The notes beneath the pieces were generated by a model that had not been told where the DNA came from, did no database searches, and saw nothing but the letters and a program-made list of their open reading frames with translations. Both the position numbers and the translations under genes were made by a program. This document shows, piece after piece, positions 43,761 to 51,063 of a stretch of DNA of 64,000 nt (positions are counted from its first letter, which is position 1; the number at the start of each line of letters is the position of its first letter). Origin of the DNA: Methylobacterium radiotolerans JCM 2831 (GTDB taxonomy: Bacteria; Pseudomonadota; Alphaproteobacteria; Rhizobiales; Beijerinckiaceae); assembly GCF_000019725.1 (NCBI RefSeq), contig NC_010505.1:3041001-3105000 (forward strand), written 5' to 3'.

Positions 43761-44621
43761 TCAGGCCGCTCCAGCGTGGGGCGCGGGGATCTCGGTCGAG
43801 ATGGCGTCCACCGTGCGCGGCATCGGGCTGCCCTGCCCATCCGTCCGCTGGATCCGCACCTGCTGATTGACCGGCTGCATGTTGCCGAAGGGTGTCGAGA
43901 AGGCGATCTCCGCGGCGTCGCGCCCGACGCCGATCCGCACCAGCCCGTCGAGGTCGGCCTGTCGGGTGGCGTCGAACAGCCACCAGCGCCCGTCGAGATA
44001 GGCCTCGAACACGGCGTGGAAGTCGCTCGGGACGAGGCCGTGAGCGTAGCAGCTCACGAACCGGGCCGGGATACCGAGCGCCCGGCAGAAGGCGGCGCCG
44101 ATATGCGCGAAGTCGCGGCAGACGCCGGCGCGCTTGAGCAGGGACTCGTCCGCGGTCGTCTCGCCGTCGCTGGTGCCGGGCTGGTAGGCGATGTGGTCGT
44201 GGATCCAGTTGCAGATCTGGTTCACGCGCGCGTGGCCCTTGGGCAGAGCGCCGAACTCGGCCAGCGCGAAGGGCGTCAGCCGGTCCGAGGAGACGAAGCG
44301 GCTCGGGAGCAGGAACGGCAGGATGTCGAGGGGCAGTTGTCCGATGGGCGTCTCGTTGATGGTCGCCGGGTCGGCCCGATGCACCGTCAGGTCGACCTCG
44401 GCGTTGTACTCCAGCGCGAACTGACCGGTCGGGACGTTGACCGCGAGATAGCGGTTCTGGAGATCGGGCGTCGTGTAGAGATCGCGCTTGAGGTTCGGCG
44501 TCAGGACCAGGCTCTCGCTCAGGATCTCGACGCTCTTCAGCTTCGCCACCTCGAGATTGAAGATGAAGGTGGTATCCGAGAGGATGTTGTAGGACAGGCT
44601 GCAACCGAGGGTGTAGCGCAT
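43761..44621 (-). CDS. Transglutaminase-like cysteine peptidase family protein
   Basis: A 286-residue protein with a transglutaminase-like catalytic core in the C-terminal half. The nucleophile lies in RAGVCRDFAHIGAAFCRALG near residue 160, the His in SDFHAVFEAYLDG near 200 and the Asp in WWLFDATRQADLDG near 213. The N-terminal about 110 residues form the beta-rich domain common to such proteins. The ATG at 44621 is preceded by CAAGGAGATCC, so the longer start at 44741 is rejected. An IS element is inserted 94 bp upstream and may separate the gene from its promoter. No signal peptide is visible. Its function in the cell is unknown. Confidence 0.85.
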   Translation of the reverse strand: MRYTLGCSLSYNILSDTTFIFNLEVAKLKSVEILSESLVLTPNLKRDLYTTPDLQNRYLAVNVPTGQFALEYNAEVDLTVHRADPATINETPIGQLPLDILPFLLPSRFVSSDRLTPFALAEFGALPKGHARVNQICNWIHDHIAYQPGTSDGETTADESLLKRAGVCRDFAHIGAAFCRALGIPARFVSCYAHGLVPSDFHAVFEAYLDGRWWLFDATRQADLDGLVRIGVGRDAAEIAFSTPFGNMQPVNQQVRIQRTDGQGSPMPRTVDAISTEIPAPHAGAA

Positions 44622-44744
44622 CGGATCTCCTTGCCGGATGACGGCCCGTCCGTCGTCCAAGCAAGGGGCGCGCCCGATCGTCGGTTCCGGCTCGATGGCC
44701 GTTCGATCCGGGCGATGGAGTTGACCCGGTTTGTGGTCCACGAC

Positions 44745-45587
44745 CTATGCAATTTCTCGGGCTGTGACAGCTTGGTTGGCGAAGGCTCGGGGCGTCAAGC
44801 CGCCCAGGGCTGTATGGGGTCGATCTTCGTTGTAGTGGCACCTCCAGTCCTCGATGCGTTCACGGGCATCGGCTAGCGATAGGAACCACGAAGCGTTCAA
44901 GCACTCTGCCCGTAGGCGGCCGTTGAACGACTCGATGTAGGCGTTGTCGGTCGGCTTACCCGGTCGGGAGAAGTCGATCTCAACCCCGTTCAGATAAGCC
45001 CATTGGTCGAGCATGCGCCCGGCGAATTCCGGCCCATTGTCAACCCGTAGGCTCTTTGGACGACCGCGGAGCTTCACCAGTGCGTCCAGGGCCTCGGTCA
45101 CCTGGAAGGCGCGGAAATTGGCTCTCGGTGTGAGCGAGAGCGCCTCTCGCGTATGGCAATCGACGACCGTCAGGATCCGGAATGGACGCCCGTCGAACAG
45201 GCGATCGGACATGAAGTCCATGGCCCAGACCTCGTTGGGACCGCCGATCGCGGGCCGCCCTTGTCGGTAGCGCCAGGCCCGTTTGCGCTTGGGTAGCTTG
45301 GGCCGGATCGACAGCCCTTCGTCCCGGTAGATCCGGTAGGTGCGCTTGTGGTTCACCTCCCAGCCCTCCCGTCGCAACAGGATGTGCAGCCGCCGGTAGC
45401 CGTAGCGCACCCGTGCGGCAGCGAGTTCCTTCAGCCGCATGCGCAGTGCCACCTGAGGGTCGGCGCGCTTGCGGTAACGCTGAGACGAGCGGCCGAAACC
45501 GGTGGCCTGACAGGCCCGACGCTCGCTGATGCCGTAGGTCACCTGCAGGTGACCGGCGACCTCACGGCGAACGGCGGGCCTCACCAC
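44745..45587 (-). CDS. IS3-family transposase OrfB (DDE integrase domain)
   Basis: A 280-residue catalytic part of the transposase. A helical N-terminus contains a YGYRRLHILLRREG motif near residue 62. The rve core follows with the three acidic residues: Asp in NEVWAMDFMSD near 121, Asp in LRVDNGPEFAG near 186 and Glu in NAYIESFNGRLR near 222. All three catalytic positions are intact. It overlaps orfA by 7 bp in another frame; the functional transposase is expected from programmed frameshifting at the overlap. GTG start at 45587 if translated alone. Confidence 0.93.
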   Translation of the reverse strand: MVRPAVRREVAGHLQVTYGISERRACQATGFGRSSQRYRKRADPQVALRMRLKELAAARVRYGYRRLHILLRREGWEVNHKRTYRIYRDEGLSIRPKLPKRKRAWRYRQGRPAIGGPNEVWAMDFMSDRLFDGRPFRILTVVDCHTREALSLTPRANFRAFQVTEALDALVKLRGRPKSLRVDNGPEFAGRMLDQWAYLNGVEIDFSRPGKPTDNAYIESFNGRLRAECLNASWFLSLADARERIEDWRCHYNEDRPHTALGGLTPRAFANQAVTAREIA

Positions 45588-45847
45588 TTTCGCTTGAGCA
45601 CATCCTGCAGCATGGAGCGGTCCAGCGTCAGGTCGGCCACCAGCCGTTTGAGCTTGCTGTTCTCGTCCTCCAGCTGCTTCAGCCGCCGGATCTCCGGCAC
45701 GCCCATGCCGACGAACTGCTTCTTCCAGCGGTAAAACGTCGGCTCAGACACGCCCATCTTCCGGCAGACCTCATCCACCGAGGCGCCGTTCTCCGCCTGC
45801 CGCAGGGCAAAGGCGATCTGTTCGTTCGTGAAGCGTTTGCGAGGCAT
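45581..45847 (-). CDS. IS3-family transposase OrfA (helix-turn-helix)
   Basis: An 88-residue DNA-binding part. The helix-turn-helix is KMGVSEPTFYRWKKQFVGM near residues 30-48. It is followed by the leucine-zipper-like coiled coil LKQLEDENSKLKRLVADL used for dimerisation. The ATG at 45847 is favoured over the GTG at 45856 three codons earlier. It ends in LKRKW at the overlap with orfB. Confidence 0.9.
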   Translation of the reverse strand: MPRKRFTNEQIAFALRQAENGASVDEVCRKMGVSEPTFYRWKKQFVGMGVPEIRRLKQLEDENSKLKRLVADLTLDRSMLQDVLKRKW

Positions 45848-45972
45848 GGCATCCACCCTCCTTCAGGGTTCAGGATGCCCGAAAAACTTGCGCTCGGCGC
45901 GGACCAGTTTGCTGGGTCAGGGTCAGCGATGCGGGCAAGACACAGGTGCCGCGTCGGGCAGGCGCCGCCGCC

Positions 45973-46064
45973 GTCATCGCGAGCGCAGCGAAGCGACCCA
46001 GGGCAGCGCGACATCGCCGGCCGTGGCGCATCCCTGGATTGCTTCGCTCCGCTCGCGAGGACGG
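45973..46064. repeat. Palindromic dispersed repeat, copy C
   Basis: Arms TCGCGAGCGCAGCGAAGCGA (45977-45996) and TTGCTTCGCTCCGCTCGCGA (46039-46058) are complementary at 18 of 20 positions. It starts 21 bp after the lutC stop, the same placement as copies A and B. It lies between the IS right end and the lut operon. Confidence 0.75.
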
Positions 46065-46084
46065 CCGCGGCGACGGAGCCGGTC

Positions 46085-46690
46085 TCAGCCGCGCTCGGCG
46101 GCATCCCTCGGGAGCAGCAGCACCGTCAGCGAGCGGACGCCCTGCGCGCCGTGGATCAGGACACCCTCGATGTCGGCGGTCGCCGACGGGCCGGTATGCA
46201 GCACCGCGTAGGCCGAGCGGCCGAATTCCGGCCGGCGGTAGGCCGCCTGCACGTTCGGCACGATGTCGGCCGGATCGAGCAGCACGACGAGGTGCTGCGC
46301 GAGGTAGCCGACCGCGTTGACGATCAACTGATCCTGGGTAAACAGCACCGAGCCGGTCTCGGCGATGCCGAACACCGCCCGGACCACCGCCACGTCGACG
46401 TCCTCGACCTCCTGGGGTGCGCGCACGCCCCGCAGATCGCGGTTTCCGGTCAGCTCGGGGACCGCGGAGGCGACGACCTTGGCGGCGTCGAGGCGCTCGC
46501 GCACGCCCGCGAACACGTCGCCGGCACCGGGCTCGGCCACGCGGCCGCCCATGCGCTTCAGCCGCTCGCCGAACTCCGCCACGAGGTCGTCGCCGACCAG
46601 CGGTGTGAACAGCGGCACCTCCGGCAGCGGGAAATCGCCGGGCGGCCGATTCCTGCGGATGCCGTCGAGGATCGCGTCGCGGGCGCTCAT
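46085..46690 (-). CDS. lutC: LutC-like lactate utilisation protein (LUD domain)
   Basis: A 201-residue LUD-domain protein, third component of the LutABC L-lactate oxidation system. Core segments are VAVVRAVFGIAETGSVLF near residue 103, HLVVLLDPADIVPNVQAAY near 133 and HTGPSATADIEGVLIHGAQG near 166, the last being the most conserved part of the family. Its ATG overlaps the lutB stop by 4 bp (ATGA). A dispersed palindrome follows the stop. Confidence 0.9.
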   Translation of the reverse strand: MSARDAILDGIRRNRPPGDFPLPEVPLFTPLVGDDLVAEFGERLKRMGGRVAEPGAGDVFAGVRERLDAAKVVASAVPELTGNRDLRGVRAPQEVEDVDVAVVRAVFGIAETGSVLFTQDQLIVNAVGYLAQHLVVLLDPADIVPNVQAAYRRPEFGRSAYAVLHTGPSATADIEGVLIHGAQGVRSLTVLLLPRDAAERG

Positions 46691-48258
46691 CGACCGGTGT
46701 CCTTCATGCGGTTCTGCTTGTACCAGGCGTGGAAGGTCTGGCGCGGCGCGTCGGGCATCTCGCGCTTCTTCCCCCAGGTGTTGAGCGGGTTGTAGACCGC
46801 GAAGCGCGGCAGGACCTTCAGCGCGGAATCCGCCGCGCCGATCGCCGCCCGATAGGCGGCCGGGCGCGAGAGCACGGCGCCCGCGGCCTTCATCATGCCC
46901 TGCTTGAGCGCCGGGATCTGGTGCTCCTCGACCAGCACCTTCCGCCACGCGAAGATCTGTTCGTGGATGTTGATCTTCACCGGGCAGACGTTGGTGCAGG
47001 AGCCGTTCATCGTCGAGGAGAACGGCAGCGTCGAGTATTTCCGCTTGTTGAAGGTCGGATCGATGATCAGCCCGATCGGCCCCGAATAGGTCGCCCCGTA
47101 GGAGAGCCCGCCGGACCGCCTGTAGACCGGGCAGGTGTTCATGCAGGCGCCGCAGCGGATGCATTTCAAGGAGGTCCAGAACTCCTCCATGCCGAGGCGC
47201 TCGGATCGGCCGTTGTCGACCAGCACCATGTGCATCTCGGTGCCCGCGCGGGGCGCGCGGAAGTGCGAGGTGTACTGGGTGATCGGCGAGCCCAGTGCCG
47301 AGCGCGACAGCAGGCGGATGAACACGCCGAGATGCTCGACCTTCGGGATGATCTTCTCGATGCCGATGGAGTGGATCTGCAGCGGCGGCACGTTGCCGGA
47401 GAGGTCGGCATTGCCCTCGTTGGTGCAGGTCACGACCGTGCCGGTCTCGGCGATCGCGAAATTGCATCCCGTCATGCCGGCATCGGCCTTGAGGATGTAG
47501 GGCCGCGTGGTCTCGCGCTGGCTCTCGGCGAGGTAGTGCGCGTCGTCGTTGTCCGGATCGGTGCCGAGCGTCTTGGCGAAGACCTCGGCCACGTCCATCC
47601 GCGTCTTGTGGACGGCCGGCGCCACGACGTGGCTCGGCTCCTCGTTGTCGAGCTGCTGGATGCGCTCGCCGAGATCCGTCTCGATGACCTCGATGCCGTT
47701 GGCCGCCATGTGGTGGCGGAAGCCGCACTCCTCGGTGAGCATCGACTTCGACTTCACCAGCGTCCTGGCGCCGTGGCTCCGCAGGATCTCCAGCACGATC
47801 CGATTGTGATCGGCGCCGTCCTTCGCCCAGTGCACGTGGACGCCGTTGGCCGTCGCGGCCGCCTCGAACTGCTCGAGATACCGATCGAGATGGCTCAGCG
47901 TGTGGGTCTTGATCTGCGAGGCGAGCTCGCGCAGCTCCTCCCATTCCGGGATCCCGTGCGCCGAGGCGTCGCGCTTCTTGCGCAGGTCCCACAGGCGCTC
48001 GTCGTGGGCCGCCTGGTGCAGCGGCGCCGCGAGGAAACGCTCGGCGGCCTCGGACTGGTTGATCGGGCGATCGCCCCGGATCTTCGCGCCGCGCGGCTGC
48101 GGCTCCCGGGTCTGCGGCGCGCGGATCGGCTTCGAGGCGGCCTCCGCGTGCTGGAGACGCCGGCCGTCCGGCGCCCGCTCGCTCTCGTCGTGGCCGGCCC
48201 GCACCTCCGGGTGGATGACGCCTTCGCGCTCGCGCGGGTTGAGGTCCTCGACGCTCAT
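46687..48258 (-). CDS. lutB: LutB-like iron-sulfur lactate utilisation protein
   Basis: A 523-residue protein. The LUD domain covers about residues 115-360 (LVKSKSMLTEECGFRHHMA, ILKADAGMTGCNFAIAETGT). It is followed by two ferredoxin-type clusters: CIRCGACMNTCPVYRRSGG near 365 and CTNVCPVKINIHEQ near 415. An N-terminal extension of about 65 polar residues (MSVEDLNPREREG...) is longer than in many LutB proteins. The start overlaps the lutA stop (ATGA). It acts with LutA and LutC at the membrane or cytosol to oxidise L-lactate to pyruvate. Confidence 0.92.
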   Translation of the reverse strand: MSVEDLNPREREGVIHPEVRAGHDESERAPDGRRLQHAEAASKPIRAPQTREPQPRGAKIRGDRPINQSEAAERFLAAPLHQAAHDERLWDLRKKRDASAHGIPEWEELRELASQIKTHTLSHLDRYLEQFEAAATANGVHVHWAKDGADHNRIVLEILRSHGARTLVKSKSMLTEECGFRHHMAANGIEVIETDLGERIQQLDNEEPSHVVAPAVHKTRMDVAEVFAKTLGTDPDNDDAHYLAESQRETTRPYILKADAGMTGCNFAIAETGTVVTCTNEGNADLSGNVPPLQIHSIGIEKIIPKVEHLGVFIRLLSRSALGSPITQYTSHFRAPRAGTEMHMVLVDNGRSERLGMEEFWTSLKCIRCGACMNTCPVYRRSGGLSYGATYSGPIGLIIDPTFNKRKYSTLPFSSTMNGSCTNVCPVKINIHEQIFAWRKVLVEEHQIPALKQGMMKAAGAVLSRPAAYRAAIGAADSALKVLPRFAVYNPLNTWGKKREMPDAPRQTFHAWYKQNRMKDTGR

Positions 48259-48998
48259 GCGGCGGCTCCGTTCAGCACCTGCGCGATGTGGATGTACTTG
48301 AGCGGCAATCCCAGACGCTCGGCGCAGCCCTTCTGGTGCATCAGGCAGGAGGAATCGGCCGACACGACGTAGTCCGCCCCGGCCCGGTTCTGATCCGCGA
48401 CCTTGTCGTAGCCCATCTTGGCCGAGACGGCCGGCTCGAACACCGAGAAGGTGCCGCCGAAGCCGCAGCACTCGTCCGGCCGGGCGAGATCGACGAGCTC
48501 GACGCCCTTCACGAGGCGCAGCAGGTCGAGGGGCTTCGAGAAGTAGGGCTTCACCAGCTCGGTCGGCCGCGCGTGATGGATGCCGCGCAGGGCGTTGCAG
48601 TTGGTGTGATAGGCGACCTTGTGCGGGAAGTTCGCCCAGGGCAGGTCCTCGACCTTCAGCACGTCGTGCAGGAACTCCACGAGCTCGTAGGTGCTGGCGC
48701 GGACGTGGCGGACCTCGTCGGTCTGGGGGATCGCCGTCAGGTGCTCCCGTACCTGGTGGACGCAGGAGCCCGACGGGGCGACGACGTAGTCGAAGCCGGA
48801 GAAGTTCTTGACGAACAGCGCCTCGGTCGCGGCGGCCTCGGCGTGGCAGCCGGTATTGGTCATCGGCTGCCCGCAGCAGGTCTGGTCGAACGGATACTCG
48901 ACCGTGCAGCCCAGGCGCTCGAGGAGCTCGAGGGTGGCGATCCCGACCTCGGGCTCGAAGGCGTCGACGTAGCACGGCACGAACAGGCCGACCCGCAT
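48255..48998 (-). CDS. lutA: LutA-like CCG-domain lactate utilisation protein
   Basis: A 247-residue protein with two CCG (heterodisulfide-reductase-like) cysteine motifs: QTCCGQPMTNTGCH near residue 40 and DECCGFGGTFSVFEP near 170. It opens MRVGLFVPCYVDAFEPEVG, typical for LutA/YkgE. It is the first gene of lutABC, leftward, with a 275-bp upstream gap that holds a GCGATC-N8-GATCGC repeat. Electrons from lactate probably pass through the Fe-S clusters of this complex. Confidence 0.92.
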   Translation of the reverse strand: MRVGLFVPCYVDAFEPEVGIATLELLERLGCTVEYPFDQTCCGQPMTNTGCHAEAAATEALFVKNFSGFDYVVAPSGSCVHQVREHLTAIPQTDEVRHVRASTYELVEFLHDVLKVEDLPWANFPHKVAYHTNCNALRGIHHARPTELVKPYFSKPLDLLRLVKGVELVDLARPDECCGFGGTFSVFEPAVSAKMGYDKVADQNRAGADYVVSADSSCLMHQKGCAERLGLPLKYIHIAQVLNGAAA

Positions 48999-49074
48999 GG
49001 TCTGGCAACTCCCTGACTAACCCGGCCCGGTGGCCTGGAACGGTTCAAGACTGGCCCAGGGTCTACCGGATGGG

Positions 49075-49094
49075 GCGATCCTTGGCGAGATCGC
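49075..49094. promoter_or_regulatory. Candidate operator upstream of lutABC
   Basis: Perfect inverted repeat GCGATC (49075-49080) and GATCGC (49089-49094), 8-nt spacer, 77 bp upstream of the lutA start. Same 6-8-6 geometry as the palindrome at 6002-6021 but a different sequence. The rest of 48999-49273 shows no gene. Confidence 0.35.
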
Positions 49095-49273
49095 TCACTG
49101 CGGCACCGTGCCCGCTGTAACCGGTCGCCGCTGCCTCCCCGCGCCCGGCCTCGGCCCGCGCGCGATCGCCCGCGCGAAGCCGGGGAGTTTTCCTGGGGAG
49201 CGATGCCGCGCGCTTGATTTCCGACGCCCCAGAGTCGAAGGACGTCTGGAAGCGTTCCGAAGAGATCATCACC

Positions 49274-49666
49274 ATGGAAGAACTGCTCGCCCGCGTCACC
49301 ACCCGCACCGGGCTCGACGCCGCGACCGCTCAGACCGCCATCGGGCACATCCTGGCCTTCCTGCAGAAGGAAGGTCCCGCCGCCGAGGTCGGCCAGCTGC
49401 TGGCGGCTCTGCCGGGTTCCGAGGCGCTGATCGCCGAGTCGAACGCCGGCGAGAGCGGCGGCGGCGGCCTGATGGGCATGCTCGGCGGCATGATGGGCGG
49501 CGGCGGCGTCATGGCGCTCGGCCAGAAGCTGATGGCCGCCGGCGTGCCGATGGGTCAGATGCAGCCCCTCGGCCAGGAGCTGTTCGCCTTCGGCCGCGAG
49601 AAGGTCGGCGAGGACGCGATGGGCCCGATCATCGGCTCCATCCCCGGGCTGAACCAGTTCGTCTGA
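49274..49666 (+). CDS. Small uncharacterised protein with Gly/Met-rich middle
   Basis: A 130-residue protein. The N-terminal 50 residues look like a helical domain of the DUF2267/DUF2780 kind (ARVTTRTGLDAATAQTAIGH, then EVGQLLAALPGSEALI). The middle is low complexity, rich in Gly and Met (LMGMLGGMMGGGGVMALGQ near residue 78). The end GLNQFV recurs in related small proteins. The ATG at 49274 starts the domain cleanly; an upstream start at 49214 is less likely. No signal peptide is seen. The function is unknown. Confidence 0.75.
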   Translation: MEELLARVTTRTGLDAATAQTAIGHILAFLQKEGPAAEVGQLLAALPGSEALIAESNAGESGGGGLMGMLGGMMGGGGVMALGQKLMAAGVPMGQMQPLGQELFAFGREKVGEDAMGPIIGSIPGLNQFV

Positions 49667-49841
49667 CCGCGGATCGGTGTGCGCGGCCGCACTGCATTCG
49701 GGTGACGCCTGGACGAAGAGTAAAAAAGAGGTTTCGAGGCGAAAGCTTGACGGAACCTGTCCACGCGATCCCCGTTATTGGGGATGTGGCCCGGATCGAC
49801 GCCTTTGGCAGTGTCCGGTACCGCACTCAAGCAGGCCGGCC

Positions 49842-50060
49842 ATGCCCGTCTTCGAAGCCAAGAACCTGGACAGCGAGTTCGAAGGGCAGTCCCTGCTCGC
49901 TGCCATTCTGCACCCGACCCGCGCGGCGCAGACCCGGGCCCTGAGGCACGGTCGCAGGCGGGCGGAGCGCGCGGCGGCCCTGGCCGACCCGATGACGATC
50001 GAGCCGCGCTTCCCGATCGCGCCCGGCGAGCTGGCGCCGACCGGGTTCACGGGCCGCTGA
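49842..50060 (+). CDS. Small hypothetical protein (72 aa)
   Basis: Short basic protein: an acidic-to-neutral start (MPVFEAKNLDSEFEGQSLLA), an Arg/Ala-rich middle (RHGRRRAERAAALAD) and a proline-containing tail ending FTGR. No domain recognised. It lies between the small Gly/Met-rich protein gene and a convergent membrane protein gene. A small ATCCCC/GGGGAT hairpin (49768-49785) lies about 57 bp upstream. Kept with moderate confidence because the start context is clean and no other gene covers it. Confidence 0.5.
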   Translation: MPVFEAKNLDSEFEGQSLLAAILHPTRAAQTRALRHGRRRAERAAALADPMTIEPRFPIAPGELAPTGFTGR

Positions 50061-50085
50061 GAGGCTCGGCCCGTCGCGCCGACGC

Positions 50086-50979
50086 CTACCAGGCCTGCGC
50101 GGTGACGAGGCCCTGCCGGGTCACCACCACCCATTCCCGTCCGTGGCGCTCGACGCCCTCGACGCGGCCGACGCCGGGGATGACGTCGCCGGGGGCGACC
50201 TCGACGAGGCGGCGCCGACGGTTCTCCAAGATCGCGGTGCCCTCGTAGACGTCGCGGAGGGCCCAGCCCTCGATCACCGGCGGCTTGTCGGACGCGGCCG
50301 GCTTCGGCTTGGGCTCGCTCACCTTGGCGTCCGCGACCTTGACCTCGGGCTTCGCCTCGACGGCGCGGGCGGGCTCCCCGATGCTCCCGGTCTGGGTCGG
50401 CTCCGTCTTCGCGGCGGCCGGCGTCGCGGCGGCGCGGCGGTCGAGCTGCGCGGCGAGGCCGCTGAGGCGGGTGTTGTGGTCGCGCTCGACCTGCTCGAGC
50501 CGCTCGCCGAGGGCCGAGATTTTGCCGTTCAGGCTCTTGTCGACCTGCGCCAGGCGCTCGCCGAGGGCGGTGCTCCGGCTCGCCGCCTCCTTCCGCGCGA
50601 CGTCGGTCGAGGCGCGCAGGTTGGCGAGCACGGTGTGGAGCTGCGCGATGTCGGCGGCGAGGCGCACGGTCTCGGTGCGGCCGGCATCGAGCGTCGTCTC
50701 CAGGGCCGCGAGCGCGTCGGGCCGGACGGAGGCCGGGCGGGAGAGCGCCATCACGCCCCCGCCCAGGAAGACACCGATCGCCAGGGTCGCGCCCGGGACC
50801 GCGAACCGTTTCGGATCGAGGCGCGACAGCGACGCCATCGTGAATCTCGCGGCGGCGGGCGAGGCCGGGGTCTCGTTCGCGGCTGCCGCGGCCTCGGTCT
50901 TGCCGGTCACCGCGGCCCTGAGCAGGTCGGCCGGAGAGACCCCCGGGGACCCGGCCTGCTTGGCTTCGATCTTCGTCAT
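50086..50979 (-). CDS. Single-pass membrane protein with coiled coil and C-terminal PilP-like domain
   Basis: A 297-residue uncharacterised protein. An N-terminal Ala-rich cytoplasmic region leads to one hydrophobic segment, VPGATLAIGVFLGGGVMAL near residue 65. A coiled coil spans about residues 88-180 with two similar heptad-rich blocks (ALGERLAQVDKSLNGKIS and ALGERLEQVERDHNTRLS). A Pro/Lys/Ala linker follows to about 225. The C-terminal beta-rich domain is GWALRDVYEGTAILENRRR to the end and resembles the small domain of PilP/GspC-type proteins. The layout suggests a periplasmic scaffold. It is transcribed convergently with the small gene at 49842. Confidence 0.7.
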   Translation of the reverse strand: MTKIEAKQAGSPGVSPADLLRAAVTGKTEAAAAANETPASPAAARFTMASLSRLDPKRFAVPGATLAIGVFLGGGVMALSRPASVRPDALAALETTLDAGRTETVRLAADIAQLHTVLANLRASTDVARKEAASRSTALGERLAQVDKSLNGKISALGERLEQVERDHNTRLSGLAAQLDRRAAATPAAAKTEPTQTGSIGEPARAVEAKPEVKVADAKVSEPKPKPAASDKPPVIEGWALRDVYEGTAILENRRRRLVEVAPGDVIPGVGRVEGVERHGREWVVVTRQGLVTAQAW

Positions 50980-51063
50980 CGCCCCGAACTCCGCACGCGG
51001 CCTCGCGCTGCAAGCGTTCGTTAAGGACGTTTGTTTACGAAACCCTTACCGCGGTCTGACGGC

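Larger units (their letters stand above)
44716..45925 (-). mobile_element. Complete IS3-family (IS407-type) insertion sequence
   Basis: A 1210-bp element. The left end reads TGGAGTTGACCCGGTTTG; the right end read inward is TGACCCTGACCCAGCAAAC. Both then reach GGTCC, giving imperfect terminal repeats of about 24 bp that begin TG. A 4-bp target duplication GCGA flanks it (44712-44715 and 45926-45929), the length usual for this subgroup. It carries orfA and orfB with intact frames. Its base composition is visibly less GC-rich than the neighbours, which fits recent arrival. Confidence 0.88.
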
